Source: Acidobacteriota bacterium (GTDB lineage Bacteria; Acidobacteriota; UBA6911). Taken from it: a stretch of 64,000 nucleotides of DNA. The notes under the pieces are model-generated. The model was not told the DNA's origin. It ran no database searches and saw nothing but the letters and a program-made list of their open reading frames with translations. The stretch is taken from the NCBI GenBank assembly GCA_016929335.1, contig JAFGIY010000118.1, positions 60,034 to 124,033 of the forward strand, given 5' to 3'. Shown piece after piece: positions 15,988-24,271 of this stretch (its first letter is position 1; each line of letters starts with the position of its first letter). Made by a program: the position numbers and the translations under genes.

Positions 15988-17379
15988 GTGAAAGAACTGG
16001 ATGGACGAGAAAAAACAATTCTGGACTCGATTAACGAAGGCGTCTTCACTGTGGATTTGGAATGGCGGATCACGGCTTTCAACCGCGCCGCCGAGCATAT
16101 CACGCAGGTCAGCCGGCGCGAAGCTCTCGGGCAACAGTGCTGTGATGTTTTCCGGGCAAGCATCTGTGAAAATGCCTGTGCGCTGAGGCGAACCATGTCC
16201 AGCGGCAAGCCGATTCTCAATGCTACTGCCCATATCATAAGCAGGAGCGGAGAACGTATCCCAATCCGCATATCAACCGCGCTGCTGAAAGACGATAAAG
16301 GACACATTATTGGAGGAGTCGAAACGTTTCGGGATTTAAGCTCAATTGAACAGCTTCAGAAGGAACTGAAGGCCCGATACACATTTGAAGACATCGTTGG
16401 CCACAGTGCGGCGATGATCAAGCTTTTTGAAATTCTGCCGCAGATCGCCGACAGTTCCAGCACCGTCCTGATCGAAGGTCCCAGCGGCACGGGCAAGGAA
16501 CTTTTCGCACGAGCCATTCACAGCCTCTCTCCGCGAAAGAAAAAGCCTTTTATTGCAATCAATTGCGCGGCGCTACCCGACACTCTGCTGGAAAGCGAAC
16601 TGTTCGGGCATAAGGCAGGCGCATTCACAGATGCCAGGCGCGACAAGCCGGGGCGGTTTGCTCTTGCAAACGGGGGAACCTTGTTTCTGGACGAAATCGG
16701 AGATATCTCTCCGGCAATGCAGATACGGCTTTTGCGCGTGCTTCAGGAACGGATGATTGAACCTTTGGGATCCGTGGAGCCAACCAGGGTGGATGTCCGC
16801 ATTGTAACGGCCACTAATCGCGATTTGGCGCAGCTGGTACAGGAGGGACGTTTTCGTGAAGACTTGTATTACCGCATCCGCGTCATCTGCATGCGCCTGC
16901 CCAGCCTTAGCCAGCGCAGAGAAGATATCCCTCTGCTTGTGGAGCATCTTGTGGCGAAGCTTAATCGAATCCAGGGGAAGGAAATTGAAGGCGTATCCGA
17001 AGAGGTTATGGCGCAGCTGATGGAATATGAATACCCCGGAAATGTCCGTGAACTGGAAAACATTATCGAACAGGCGTTTGTCTTGTGCCGTGGCCCGATC
17101 ATTGAGCTGCACCACCTCCCGGCCGAACTCCGGCCTTCCGATCCGGCCAGCTATCACGGAACTAATCCAATGTCATTGGAAGCTATGGAAAAGCTCCTGA
17201 TAAGCGAGGCTCTTCGACGCCATAAAGGCAGCCGGAGCAAAGCGGCCAAACAGCTGGGAATCAATCCAAGCACCCTGTACCGCAAACTGAAAGCCTTGAA
17301 TATTGATTTCAGGAAAGAGAGTATTCCGGCACGCGCAAGATCGCTGGGCAGAATTATTGCAAAAAACAGCACTGCCTGA
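15988..17379 (+). CDS. Sigma-54-dependent transcriptional activator with Cys-containing PAS domain
   Basis: 463-aa enhancer-binding protein. PAS domain (~10-120) with four cysteines in one loop: Cys51, Cys52, Cys60 and Cys64. AAA+ domain (~135-365) with Walker A GPSGTGKE (164-171), the sigma-54 contact loop GAFTDA (211-216), Walker B LFLDE (232-236) and an intact arginine-finger region. Fis-type helix-turn-helix near 415-450 ([18 protein letters not shown]). The Cys cluster suggests sensing of redox state or an Fe-S cluster. GTG start with AGGAG nine bases upstream. It is the obvious candidate activator for the -24/-12 promoters in this region; direct repeats in its own upstream region could be self-control sites. 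Confidence 0.93.
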   Translation: MKELDGREKTILDSINEGVFTVDLEWRITAFNRAAEHITQVSRREALGQQCCDVFRASICENACALRRTMSSGKPILNATAHIISRSGERIPIRISTALLKDDKGHIIGGVETFRDLSSIEQLQKELKARYTFEDIVGHSAAMIKLFEILPQIADSSSTVLIEGPSGTGKELFARAIHSLSPRKKKPFIAINCAALPDTLLESELFGHKAGAFTDARRDKPGRFALANGGTLFLDEIGDISPAMQIRLLRVLQERMIEPLGSVEPTRVDVRIVTATNRDLAQLVQEGRFREDLYYRIRVICMRLPSLSQRREDIPLLVEHLVAKLNRIQGKEIEGVSEEVMAQLMEYEYPGNVRELENIIEQAFVLCRGPIIELHHLPAELRPSDPASYHGTNPMSLEAMEKLLISEALRRHKGSRSKAAKQLGINPSTLYRKLKALNIDFRKESIPARARSLGRIIAKNSTA

Positions 17380-17580
17380 GACTTTCTCCGATGTTCTTGT
17401 CATTCTGAAAGAGCCGGGGACAAGACATGTCAGACGGGGATATGGGCATCTAAGAAGAGACAGCGGCAGCAGCGGGTAACTCCCGGAAATAGCCCCTGAT
17501 TTGAAGCCCGCAATGAGGCATTTTGTCAAAATACTGTCATGCGGAATACTGATCCATCCACACGAATGAAAGAGCATAGC

Positions 17581-18132
17581 ATGAAGATTCTGAAGAAGTA
17601 TCGCGGTCTTTCGAAACAGCAGTTATTGGAGAAAGCCTACGACCTTGGCGTCCTCTTTGAAAAATACTCAGGAAGTTGTTCTCAATGTACGGTAGCCGCC
17701 CTGAGAGAAATCCTCGGCTTTGAAGAGGCGATTGTCCAGGTTGCATCCTCTTCGTGCGGAGGCCAGGCCGGGCTTTCTGCGGGGACCTGCGGTGGAATTA
17801 TCGGGGGTACTATTGTCCTGGATTACTATTTTGGCCGCTCCGCAAGCATGCTTTCGTCAACAAAAGAAATCCCTGAGGGTGCGGCAGAATTATCCCAGGC
17901 AATGGAAGCAGCCAGATTGCTGTGCGATAAATTTATTCAGCAATATGGCTCAATACTCTGCCCCCGGCTCCAGGAAAAAATTTATGGCAGATCCTTTAAT
18001 CTTCAGGATCCGAACGACTGGCAGGCGTTCATGGATGCCGGCGCCCATTCTGATCCGACGAAATGCATGAGCGTTGTGGGAAACGCTTCACGGTGGACAT
18101 TGGAAATTCTTATCGAAAAGTTTCATCGCTGA
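17581..18132 (+). CDS. C_GCAxxG_C_C family protein (heme-less)
   Basis: 183-aa protein of the C_GCAxxG_C_C family, named for its cysteine spacing. It shows GSCSQCTVAALREILG, then SSSCGGQAGLSAGTCGGIIGG, with further cysteines at LLCDKF, LCPRLQ and KCMSV. No signal peptide, so cytoplasmic. Members are probably redox-active and often stand next to flavoprotein or metal genes; the biochemical role is unknown. The ATG at 17581 directly precedes MKILKKYRGL; upstream in-frame ATGs at 17539 and 17566 are possible but no strong ribosome site separates them. It shares its family with the diheme protein at 4837 but lacks the heme tail. Confidence 0.8.
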   Translation: MKILKKYRGLSKQQLLEKAYDLGVLFEKYSGSCSQCTVAALREILGFEEAIVQVASSSCGGQAGLSAGTCGGIIGGTIVLDYYFGRSASMLSSTKEIPEGAAELSQAMEAARLLCDKFIQQYGSILCPRLQEKIYGRSFNLQDPNDWQAFMDAGAHSDPTKCMSVVGNASRWTLEILIEKFHR

Positions 18133-18158
18133 ACCGTGAAACAGAGTGAATAGAACCT

Positions 18159-19055
18159 TTACTCCAGCAGCTCATTTCGAAGCTTGTCTATCATTTCATC
18201 AGAAATTCCGAGCCCTTTTCGAAGATAAGATTCCATTGAACCGTATTTGCCGATTACCGCATCATGGGCAGCATCAAGGTATTCCGGCTTGACTTGGTAC
18301 ATAGCCTTGTAGGCTGTCATATCCACCTGTTCAGGAGGAATACCCTGCTTTTTGGCAAGGCCTTCCCGCATGCTTTTCAGCTCTCTCTCATTTTCTTCCC
18401 GGCGGTAATAGTTGGAAAGGAGATAATCATCCCGTACCGTATCCCAGGGGACTCCAAGCAATGTCAATACGACGGCGGCTCCAATACCGGCCCGGTCTTT
18501 CCCGGCAGTGCAATGAAAAACCAACGGCCGGGTGTCAGGCTCAGCCAACGTTCGAATCAAGGCAGAATACACATCTGTACGATAAAGCATTATCGATCGA
18601 GTCGCCCGAAGCATGAAATCGGGACGGCCGACAGATGCACCGGGGGGGGAGGCTTCTTCCTCCTCTTTGGGAAGCTTGGTCGAATCTATTGGGAGACTCA
18701 CACCGCGAGCTCCTTCCGGCAGCCGGTCCTTTCCGCGAGTCTCGGCTTCGGAAGCCCCCCGCAGATCAATGACGGTGCGAATTTTCAGCTCTTTCAGCTT
18801 TGCCAAATCCGCATCGGAAAGGTTGTTGAGCTGGCCTGCACGAAATATCTGGCCCCACTTCACTCTGCGGCCATCGGTCGCTCTGTAGCCTCCCAAGTCG
18901 CGGAAATTGGGTTGGCCATCAAGCTTTATATGCCGATCCCGTTCATCAGCTCCGTGTTTCTGTTTTACTGCCTGACCCGATTGGAAACCAAAGAGCGGGC
19001 TGCTTATTGAAAACAAAAACAGCAGGGTAAAAAGCCGTGTTTGCATTATGCCCAT
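18159..19055 (-). CDS. Secreted tyrosine-protein phosphatase-like protein
   Basis: 298-aa protein of the bacterial Tyr/Ser phosphatase family (Y_phosphatase3). A signal peptide (~5-24, FTLLFLFSISSPLFGF) is followed by the family's N-terminal element NFRDLGGYRATDGRRVKWG, IRTVIDLRG, and the P-loop HCTAGKDRAG, whose Cys and Arg form the CX5R active site; DDYLLSNYYR is also typical. It should act in the periplasm or outside the cell on phosphotyrosine, phospholipid or another phosphate ester. AAGGAG lies five bases before the ATG. It converges with the C_GCAxxG_C_C gene, 26 bases apart. Confidence 0.85.
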   Translation of the reverse strand: MGIMQTRLFTLLFLFSISSPLFGFQSGQAVKQKHGADERDRHIKLDGQPNFRDLGGYRATDGRRVKWGQIFRAGQLNNLSDADLAKLKELKIRTVIDLRGASEAETRGKDRLPEGARGVSLPIDSTKLPKEEEEASPPGASVGRPDFMLRATRSIMLYRTDVYSALIRTLAEPDTRPLVFHCTAGKDRAGIGAAVVLTLLGVPWDTVRDDYLLSNYYRREENERELKSMREGLAKKQGIPPEQVDMTAYKAMYQVKPEYLDAAHDAVIGKYGSMESYLRKGLGISDEMIDKLRNELLE

Positions 19056-19487
19056 TTTTTCTCCTTAAACCTAACCGGAAACCTTTCATTACACATTATG
19101 TGTTATTTCGCAACAAGTCACTCTCCATTCTGTGCAAGCCGGATGAAGCCGCTTCGCAGGCGATGCCGTTCAGACATATTGCGATAGTCCGGACAGGAAT
19201 GCTTGGCTGAACGCGGTCTTGTTCACTATAAATGATAAAAGTGCGGAGACCGAAACACGGAATTGCTGCCGACTTTGAAGCAGGCACAGGCGCAGCCTAA
19301 AAATACAGGAGCGATGACTGAATGTCTAAAAATGCTATTGGGGCGGCGGCCGGATGCGAGACTGCTGCGCAATCGAATCTCCTGAAGCTCTTCAGCAGAT
19401 TCCAAATTGCCTGGATCCTCCCTCCAAACCGCCGCCTCTTCCACCTGCGGCTCTGGGAATGCATTTACTTGGGGAAATAATTTGGGA
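19056..19487. other. Intergenic stretch without recognised gene
   Basis: About 430 bases. Short open frames on the minus strand lack ribosome sites and family features. A small palindrome ACACATTATGTGT lies at 19093-19105, next to the phosphatase start, and could be an operator; nothing else is seen. Confidence 0.4.
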
Positions 19488-20195
19488 TTATTTCCCGCCC
19501 AGACGAAATACTATGCCGAAACTGAGCTTAATATTATGCACTTTAAAATTATCACCCGAATCCGAATGGCTCCCCATCAGATAATCAAACTGGATCGGGC
19601 GTATGGCAATAGTATCACTGACATTGACATCCAGTCCGCCGCCTGCAATCAAGCCAAATCCGGAATCCTCGATAGCCCCTATGCCCGTTTCATCAGTAAA
19701 TTCGCCGGTAAAATCCTCGCCGTCGATTTTGAGAGACGGAGTCATCTTGACACGGTTTATTCCAAACAGAATATGGGCAAACGGAGTTATTCTTTCAACC
19801 TTTCTATAGGCGAATTTAGGACCTGCCATAAAGGAAAAATCGCTGGCATCAATATTTGCATCGTAGTCATATCCTACCGGGTCGCCAGGGTATTGTTCCA
19901 CGTTGCCCTTGAATTTCATGATGTCATTGGAGTTGTATTGGAAAGCAGCCTCGATTCCAAAGTAGTGGTTGACATTGTAGGTGAAAGACGCATCAAAGCC
20001 CTTTTTGAAGAGCTTGGAAGTTTCAACACCCAGAGGGGTATCCAGCGTAGCTTCATCCAACAAATCATTGATATCGCCGCCGCCAATTCTCGTTAATGAA
20101 TATCCGCCGAATATCTCTACCTTTGGAAAATCCTGAGCTCCTACGAATCCGGCAACCAGCAAAATCGAAATTACTGCCAAAAGAACTCGCTGCAT
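19488..20195 (-). CDS. Outer membrane beta-barrel protein
   Basis: 235-aa protein with a clear signal peptide (MQRVLLAVISILLVAGFVGAQ) and a mature part of alternating amphipathic strands: VEIFGGYSLTRIGGG, FGIEAAFQY, FSFMAGPKFAYR, TPFAHILFGINRVK and a closing NIKLSFGIVFRLGGK. This is the OmpA/OmpX-like barrel pattern (outer membrane beta-barrel domain, eight strands expected). It probably has a structural or adhesive role; no binding domain follows the barrel. Single gene, transcribed away from the metallophosphoesterase, with a 617-base gap between them. Confidence 0.8.
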   Translation of the reverse strand: MQRVLLAVISILLVAGFVGAQDFPKVEIFGGYSLTRIGGGDINDLLDEATLDTPLGVETSKLFKKGFDASFTYNVNHYFGIEAAFQYNSNDIMKFKGNVEQYPGDPVGYDYDANIDASDFSFMAGPKFAYRKVERITPFAHILFGINRVKMTPSLKIDGEDFTGEFTDETGIGAIEDSGFGLIAGGGLDVNVSDTIAIRPIQFDYLMGSHSDSGDNFKVHNIKLSFGIVFRLGGK

Positions 20196-20812
20196 AAGGT
20201 TTTTTCTCCTTTTCTTATGTCCTGAATTTGCGAAAAATCACGCTCCTCGCCATTAGCGGGCAATAGCAAGGATTGATGCCGCAAATTACTCATCATCACT
20301 AAATAACAGCAACCGGAGATGGATACTATATTTTACGTCGAATGGCAAACGCTCATACAAGCCGATACTGTATATCAAATTCCTGAAAAATGGGATGAGA
20401 ATATGATTTCATGCGCGCATTATTGTCGAACCGAGAATTGGAATCATTCAGCAAAGTATCCTTCCTGCCGATTGCATTGGATCGATCTTCTCTCCGAAAT
20501 CCTTCGTTGATGAAAAGCAAACCGTACGGGAAATGTCATTCTTCGAACCAAAAGAAAATAATTCTTTAAAATCATCTCTTTTTTGATCTCTTTCCCGAAC
20601 TAATGATATAAGATTAGATCATTAGGAAGGTGTTTGGCTTTTGTTCCTGCTTCAGCATTTTGCAGCATTATTTCGATGCGAGGATCGTGCAAGATTGACG
20701 ATCAGAGCTCAGGTTTATTTTGGCATGTACTCAATTTCCGAACATGAAGGTCTGGCTTCCACAATGTTTCGTTATCAAATGGCTGCAAATCATTTTTAAA
20801 GGAGATTTGACG
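20196..20812. other. Divergent intergenic region with an inverted repeat
   Basis: About 620 bases without a believable gene. TAATGAT (20601-20607) and ATCATTA (20618-20624) form a perfect 7-base inverted repeat with a 10-base spacer, about 190 bases before the metallophosphoesterase start; a candidate operator. A 63-codon frame at 20319 has no family features. Confidence 0.4.
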
Positions 20813-22822
20813 ATGGTGATGATGCAAGGAAGAAGGAGAGCGATAACCCGATTGCTGTTGTGCGTTTTGGTTCTGCTGATGGCATTCGGGACTTTTGCTT
20901 TTGCTCAAGGGAAACGATATCACAGTTCATCAGCATGGTCCTTCGGCCTGATGGCGGACACTCAATGGACTGTGAGTGATGACCCTGAAGGCGTGAACCC
21001 CGAATATGTCAGTGCAGCTCTTGCCGGCGTGATCCAGGAAAAGCTCATCGATCATAATGTCAAGTTCGTCATACAGGTAGGAGATTTGACGGACAGAGCA
21101 GGCGATGCCGGGATGGAAACCCGTAACACGGTAGCGCAGCCTCTCTATGATGCGGGGATGGGATACTTCACCCTCCGCGGCAACCATGAAACATACGGGT
21201 ATCTTTATAGCCGAGACCCTGAATGGAATGTAAACGTTCCGGGTTATATTGCAGCGTTTCCACAAACTCAGGGACTGATACATACCTTTGGCGCGACAAA
21301 TTTCAGCAAACCCAGTGATATCATGACGGGAGTGGATATCCTGGATGGCCTGAGCTATTCATTCGATTACGGCACTCAGGGCAACAACGCCAGGTTTGTC
21401 ATCGTCGATGTTGAGGCTACGAGTTTTATACACAGTGTGGTGGATGAAGATTCCGCATACAATCCGGCATATGGTGAAGGGTGGTACTATCTGGGCTGGA
21501 TTGTTTATCGCGCTACAGCCACTGTGCCGGGTGGATCAATCCCGGATGGGGCATGGTTTCGTATAGCCAGCAACGGAAGGCCATCTACCAATTTTTATGG
21601 CTTTGATCAGACTTGGCCATTCGACGAGTGGATTAAAAAAGATAAATACGATATTGCCAATACCGAATTCTGGCCGGGAATGCAGCAGGAATGGATCGAC
21701 GATCGGCTGGATGTAAACACCCGCGGTACAGAGCATGCGTTTGTATTGTCCCATAGAGGGCTGATGGGAGCGAACCATGCGGATGGATTTTTCGGCAGCA
21801 GTCCCGCTTCGAAAGCGGCCACCCAGGATGTATTCTATGCCAGTCTGGCTGCGAACGGCGTAAGATACATGCTCTCCGGTCATGACCATCTCCACAATCG
21901 CGCCATTGTTGCCAGCCCGGATGGTGAGAACCAGGTTCAGCAGATAATTCACATGGCAGGAAGCACAAAATTCTACGGCCCTGCCAGCCTGGATGGCTTC
22001 AGCAATACAAAAGGTCGCGAGACCCAGCTATCTCAGGAACTCTATAAGGTCGGCTACTACGTTTATACCATCGACGGCCCCCGCGTGAGCGTTGATTACT
22101 ATTCGGATACCGGCCCCGGTTTTCAGGATATGGAAGACTATCCTTACGGAGATGATTCCGTACCTGAACGTCTTTACCTGCCTGAGATTACTTTTGCAAA
22201 GAAAGAATCCTATGGTTACAGCACAAACGGACAGCAATTCCTGATTGCACAAGGCGCTGCCTATACCGCTGTACAAGACAGCTTTGGATCAACGACCGCA
22301 AGGATTCTTTCCGGTACAAATAACAGCACTGCAATGGACCAGACGCCCACGGTAATCGATGACAATGACACACCGGATGATCCCGAAGACGACATAATCC
22401 TGAGCGCTCCCCGTCCGTTTACCAAGGCTGTTAATACCGGTTGGGTATCGAATCCCGATCCTTACACCTTTAAGAGCGACATCGTCTCTCTGTGGGGCAT
22501 GTCGGATTTGGGATCGTCAGGACAGACCGATACCTATGTGCTTTCCATATCGTTTGATATGTCGAAAGATCTCTATCTCAAGGGCGGAGCAGTCGGGATT
22601 GCTGCGTTGAATGCCAGTAACAATTGGGTCAATGCGGTAGATCTGAATTTCGGCGGCACGAAGAATTTCGTACTCGGCCCGTACCAGTCAACCTATACGC
22701 TTGGCACTTACGGAATTGACTATACCACAAGGACTGCATGGGCGGTTGTCAACTACGACGCCGACTTTGTGGTTATGAATGGCCTTGACGGTGTAGTCCG
22801 CCGTGTTTGGAGAATGCGTTAA
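20813..22822 (+). CDS. Secreted metallophosphoesterase (calcineurin-like)
   Basis: 669-aa exported protein. AAAGGAG at 20798-20804 sets the ATG at 20813, followed by a signal peptide (RLLLCVLVLLMAFGTFAFA). The phosphoesterase domain (~45-410) shows metal-site motifs LMADTQW, GDLTDR, GNHE, SHRG and GHDHLHNR for two metal ions. The C-terminal ~250 residues look like beta-sandwich structure, including an acidic segment DDNDTPDDPEDD that may bind calcium. It likely hydrolyses a phosphoester outside the cytoplasm. The gene ends ~90 bases before a strong terminator. Substrate unknown. Confidence 0.87.
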   Translation: MVMMQGRRRAITRLLLCVLVLLMAFGTFAFAQGKRYHSSSAWSFGLMADTQWTVSDDPEGVNPEYVSAALAGVIQEKLIDHNVKFVIQVGDLTDRAGDAGMETRNTVAQPLYDAGMGYFTLRGNHETYGYLYSRDPEWNVNVPGYIAAFPQTQGLIHTFGATNFSKPSDIMTGVDILDGLSYSFDYGTQGNNARFVIVDVEATSFIHSVVDEDSAYNPAYGEGWYYLGWIVYRATATVPGGSIPDGAWFRIASNGRPSTNFYGFDQTWPFDEWIKKDKYDIANTEFWPGMQQEWIDDRLDVNTRGTEHAFVLSHRGLMGANHADGFFGSSPASKAATQDVFYASLAANGVRYMLSGHDHLHNRAIVASPDGENQVQQIIHMAGSTKFYGPASLDGFSNTKGRETQLSQELYKVGYYVYTIDGPRVSVDYYSDTGPGFQDMEDYPYGDDSVPERLYLPEITFAKKESYGYSTNGQQFLIAQGAAYTAVQDSFGSTTARILSGTNNSTAMDQTPTVIDDNDTPDDPEDDIILSAPRPFTKAVNTGWVSNPDPYTFKSDIVSLWGMSDLGSSGQTDTYVLSISFDMSKDLYLKGGAVGIAALNASNNWVNAVDLNFGGTKNFVLGPYQSTYTLGTYGIDYTTRTAWAVVNYDADFVVMNGLDGVVRRVWRMR

Positions 22823-22909
22823 ACGTACTGTCTATGGAGTCTGTTTAAGATTTAATCTTTCAGCAGACTCTACGGGGGTTGAACAGATACCCTCCATTCA
22901 GCATGATGC

Positions 22910-22947
22910 AAAAAAGCCGTGGCCTATTTCGGGCCACGGCTTTTTTT
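22910..22947. terminator. Rho-independent terminator, bidirectional
   Basis: GCCGTGGCC (22916-22924) pairs with GGCCACGGC (22932-22940) around a seven-base loop, with a run of A before and seven T after. It ends the metallophosphoesterase transcript and, because of the A-run, could also work on the minus strand for the Nudix gene. Confidence 0.9.
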
Positions 22948-23062
22948 GTGGCTGGATGTCTGAAGACTATCCGGAACCTCCGGCAAAGCCGAGGCTTGAT
23001 AAATGAACCGATTAAAGCGGTCGGCACTGCATTCCTAAAGAAATCTGACACAGGGATCTTTT

Positions 23063-23117
23063 CTTAGAGCCTCGGAGTCTTTGAGTTGAATCAACTCTAA
23101 GACTCCAAGCCGCTAAG
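23063..23117. repeat. Dispersed palindromic repeat, copy 1 (best formed)
   Basis: Two 27-base arms, 23063-23089 and 23091-23117, are inverted copies with few mismatches (key words CTCGGAGTCTTTGAG and CTCTAAGACTCCAAG). Related sequence occurs at 28931, 48733, 52421 and 56771. Here it lies between convergent genes and could form a large hairpin. Confidence 0.7.
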
Positions 23118-23131
23118 TCTCCGCGAACGGA

Positions 23132-23761
23132 CTAATCGAAAATTGTGGGGCAGTCGGGATTTTTAAGTGATGCGAAGATATCTCCGATGTGGCGCGCGGT
23201 GGTGCGTTCGCCGGAAAAAACCGCAGGGATTTCATCCCGGGCGAAAAATCTCACTTCTGTAGTCTCGTTGCTTGGGCGGGCTTCGCCGTCCAGAATTCTG
23301 CATTGAAACACAATCTTGAAAGCGTGAAAAATTTCGAGCGGATTTCTTCGGTTGGCGTCATAGACGCCGATGACTTTATATGCCTTCACATGGAAGCCGG
23401 CTTCTTCCCAGGTTTCGCGCTCCGCCGCTTTGGATGGCGTGTCGCCGACATCCACCCAACCTCCCGGCAGTGTCCATCCACCATCAATTCCTTCACGTAC
23501 CAGAAGCAGCTTGTGATCCGAAAACACGGCAGCCCGCACATCAATCTTGGGTGTCGCATAGCCGGTCTGGGAATTGAAGGCTTCCGCCAGAGGCAAGAAG
23601 TCAATACCGATATTTTCGCTGATCATCTCCGCCGCTATTTCCGTCAGCCGCCGGCAGCGGTCCCGCTGATAATCATCCTGGGCATAATGATGCCCGGTTT
23701 GAGCCAGCGCCTGTATTTCGCGCGCCCATTCAAGAAATCGCGGCAGTCTTGTATCGCTCAT
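23132..23761 (-). CDS. Nudix hydrolase with N-terminal Nudix_N_2 domain
   Basis: 209-aa cytoplasmic hydrolase for nucleoside diphosphates linked to another group. The N-terminal ~60 residues (ALAQTGHHYAQDDYQRDRC) match the helical domain common in ADP-ribose/ADP-sugar type Nudix enzymes. The Nudix box runs from GGWVDVGDTP to RETWEEAGF and keeps the REXXEEXG core that holds the metal. Single gene on the minus strand, convergent with the metallophosphoesterase; the repeat at 23063 sits just behind its stop. Substrate cannot be read from sequence. Confidence 0.92.
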   Translation of the reverse strand: MSDTRLPRFLEWAREIQALAQTGHHYAQDDYQRDRCRRLTEIAAEMISENIGIDFLPLAEAFNSQTGYATPKIDVRAAVFSDHKLLLVREGIDGGWTLPGGWVDVGDTPSKAAERETWEEAGFHVKAYKVIGVYDANRRNPLEIFHAFKIVFQCRILDGEARPSNETTEVRFFARDEIPAVFSGERTTARHIGDIFASLKNPDCPTIFD

Positions 23762-24271
23762 TCATCTTATCCCTATAAAGCCGCTATCGATATCAGCTTC
23801 CAATATTCTTTCCAGCTGAAAAACCGGCAGCAATGCCGTTACGGACCGTGCTCTCATTTATCGCCAAATCCTTATTAAAAAGCTATGCTTTTTTTAAATA
23901 TCAGATCAGGATACCCGATGGTCCGCCGCTTGGACCAAACCACTGCGATGGGCAACATACACATCCGGCCATGCTCGACCTGAAGAGGACGAAATACATC
24001 CATTAAAACAGGGACCGGAGCCGTAACACTTCGAAATCGAGAGGAGTATTAAATACCCGTCAATAAGTGAAAGCGCAGACATACGTGGTTTCAGACCATT
24101 CCATCTCAAACTGAAGAGAATGACTGGTGCGAAAGATCAGCTCCGGATTGTACTGACTTTGATCTTTGCATGGATTGTCCCGTCAACTGATGAGAACGGG
24201 ATTTGGAAAAGGCTCGATAGAAACGCGCATTTAATGCCGTGAACCATCGGTCATAAAAAGGAGAGACTACA
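23762..24271. other. Intergenic stretch without recognised gene
   Basis: About 510 bases between divergent genes. A 67-codon minus-strand frame near 23906 shows no family signature or ribosome site. It presumably holds the promoters for both neighbours; none was clear. Confidence 0.4.
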
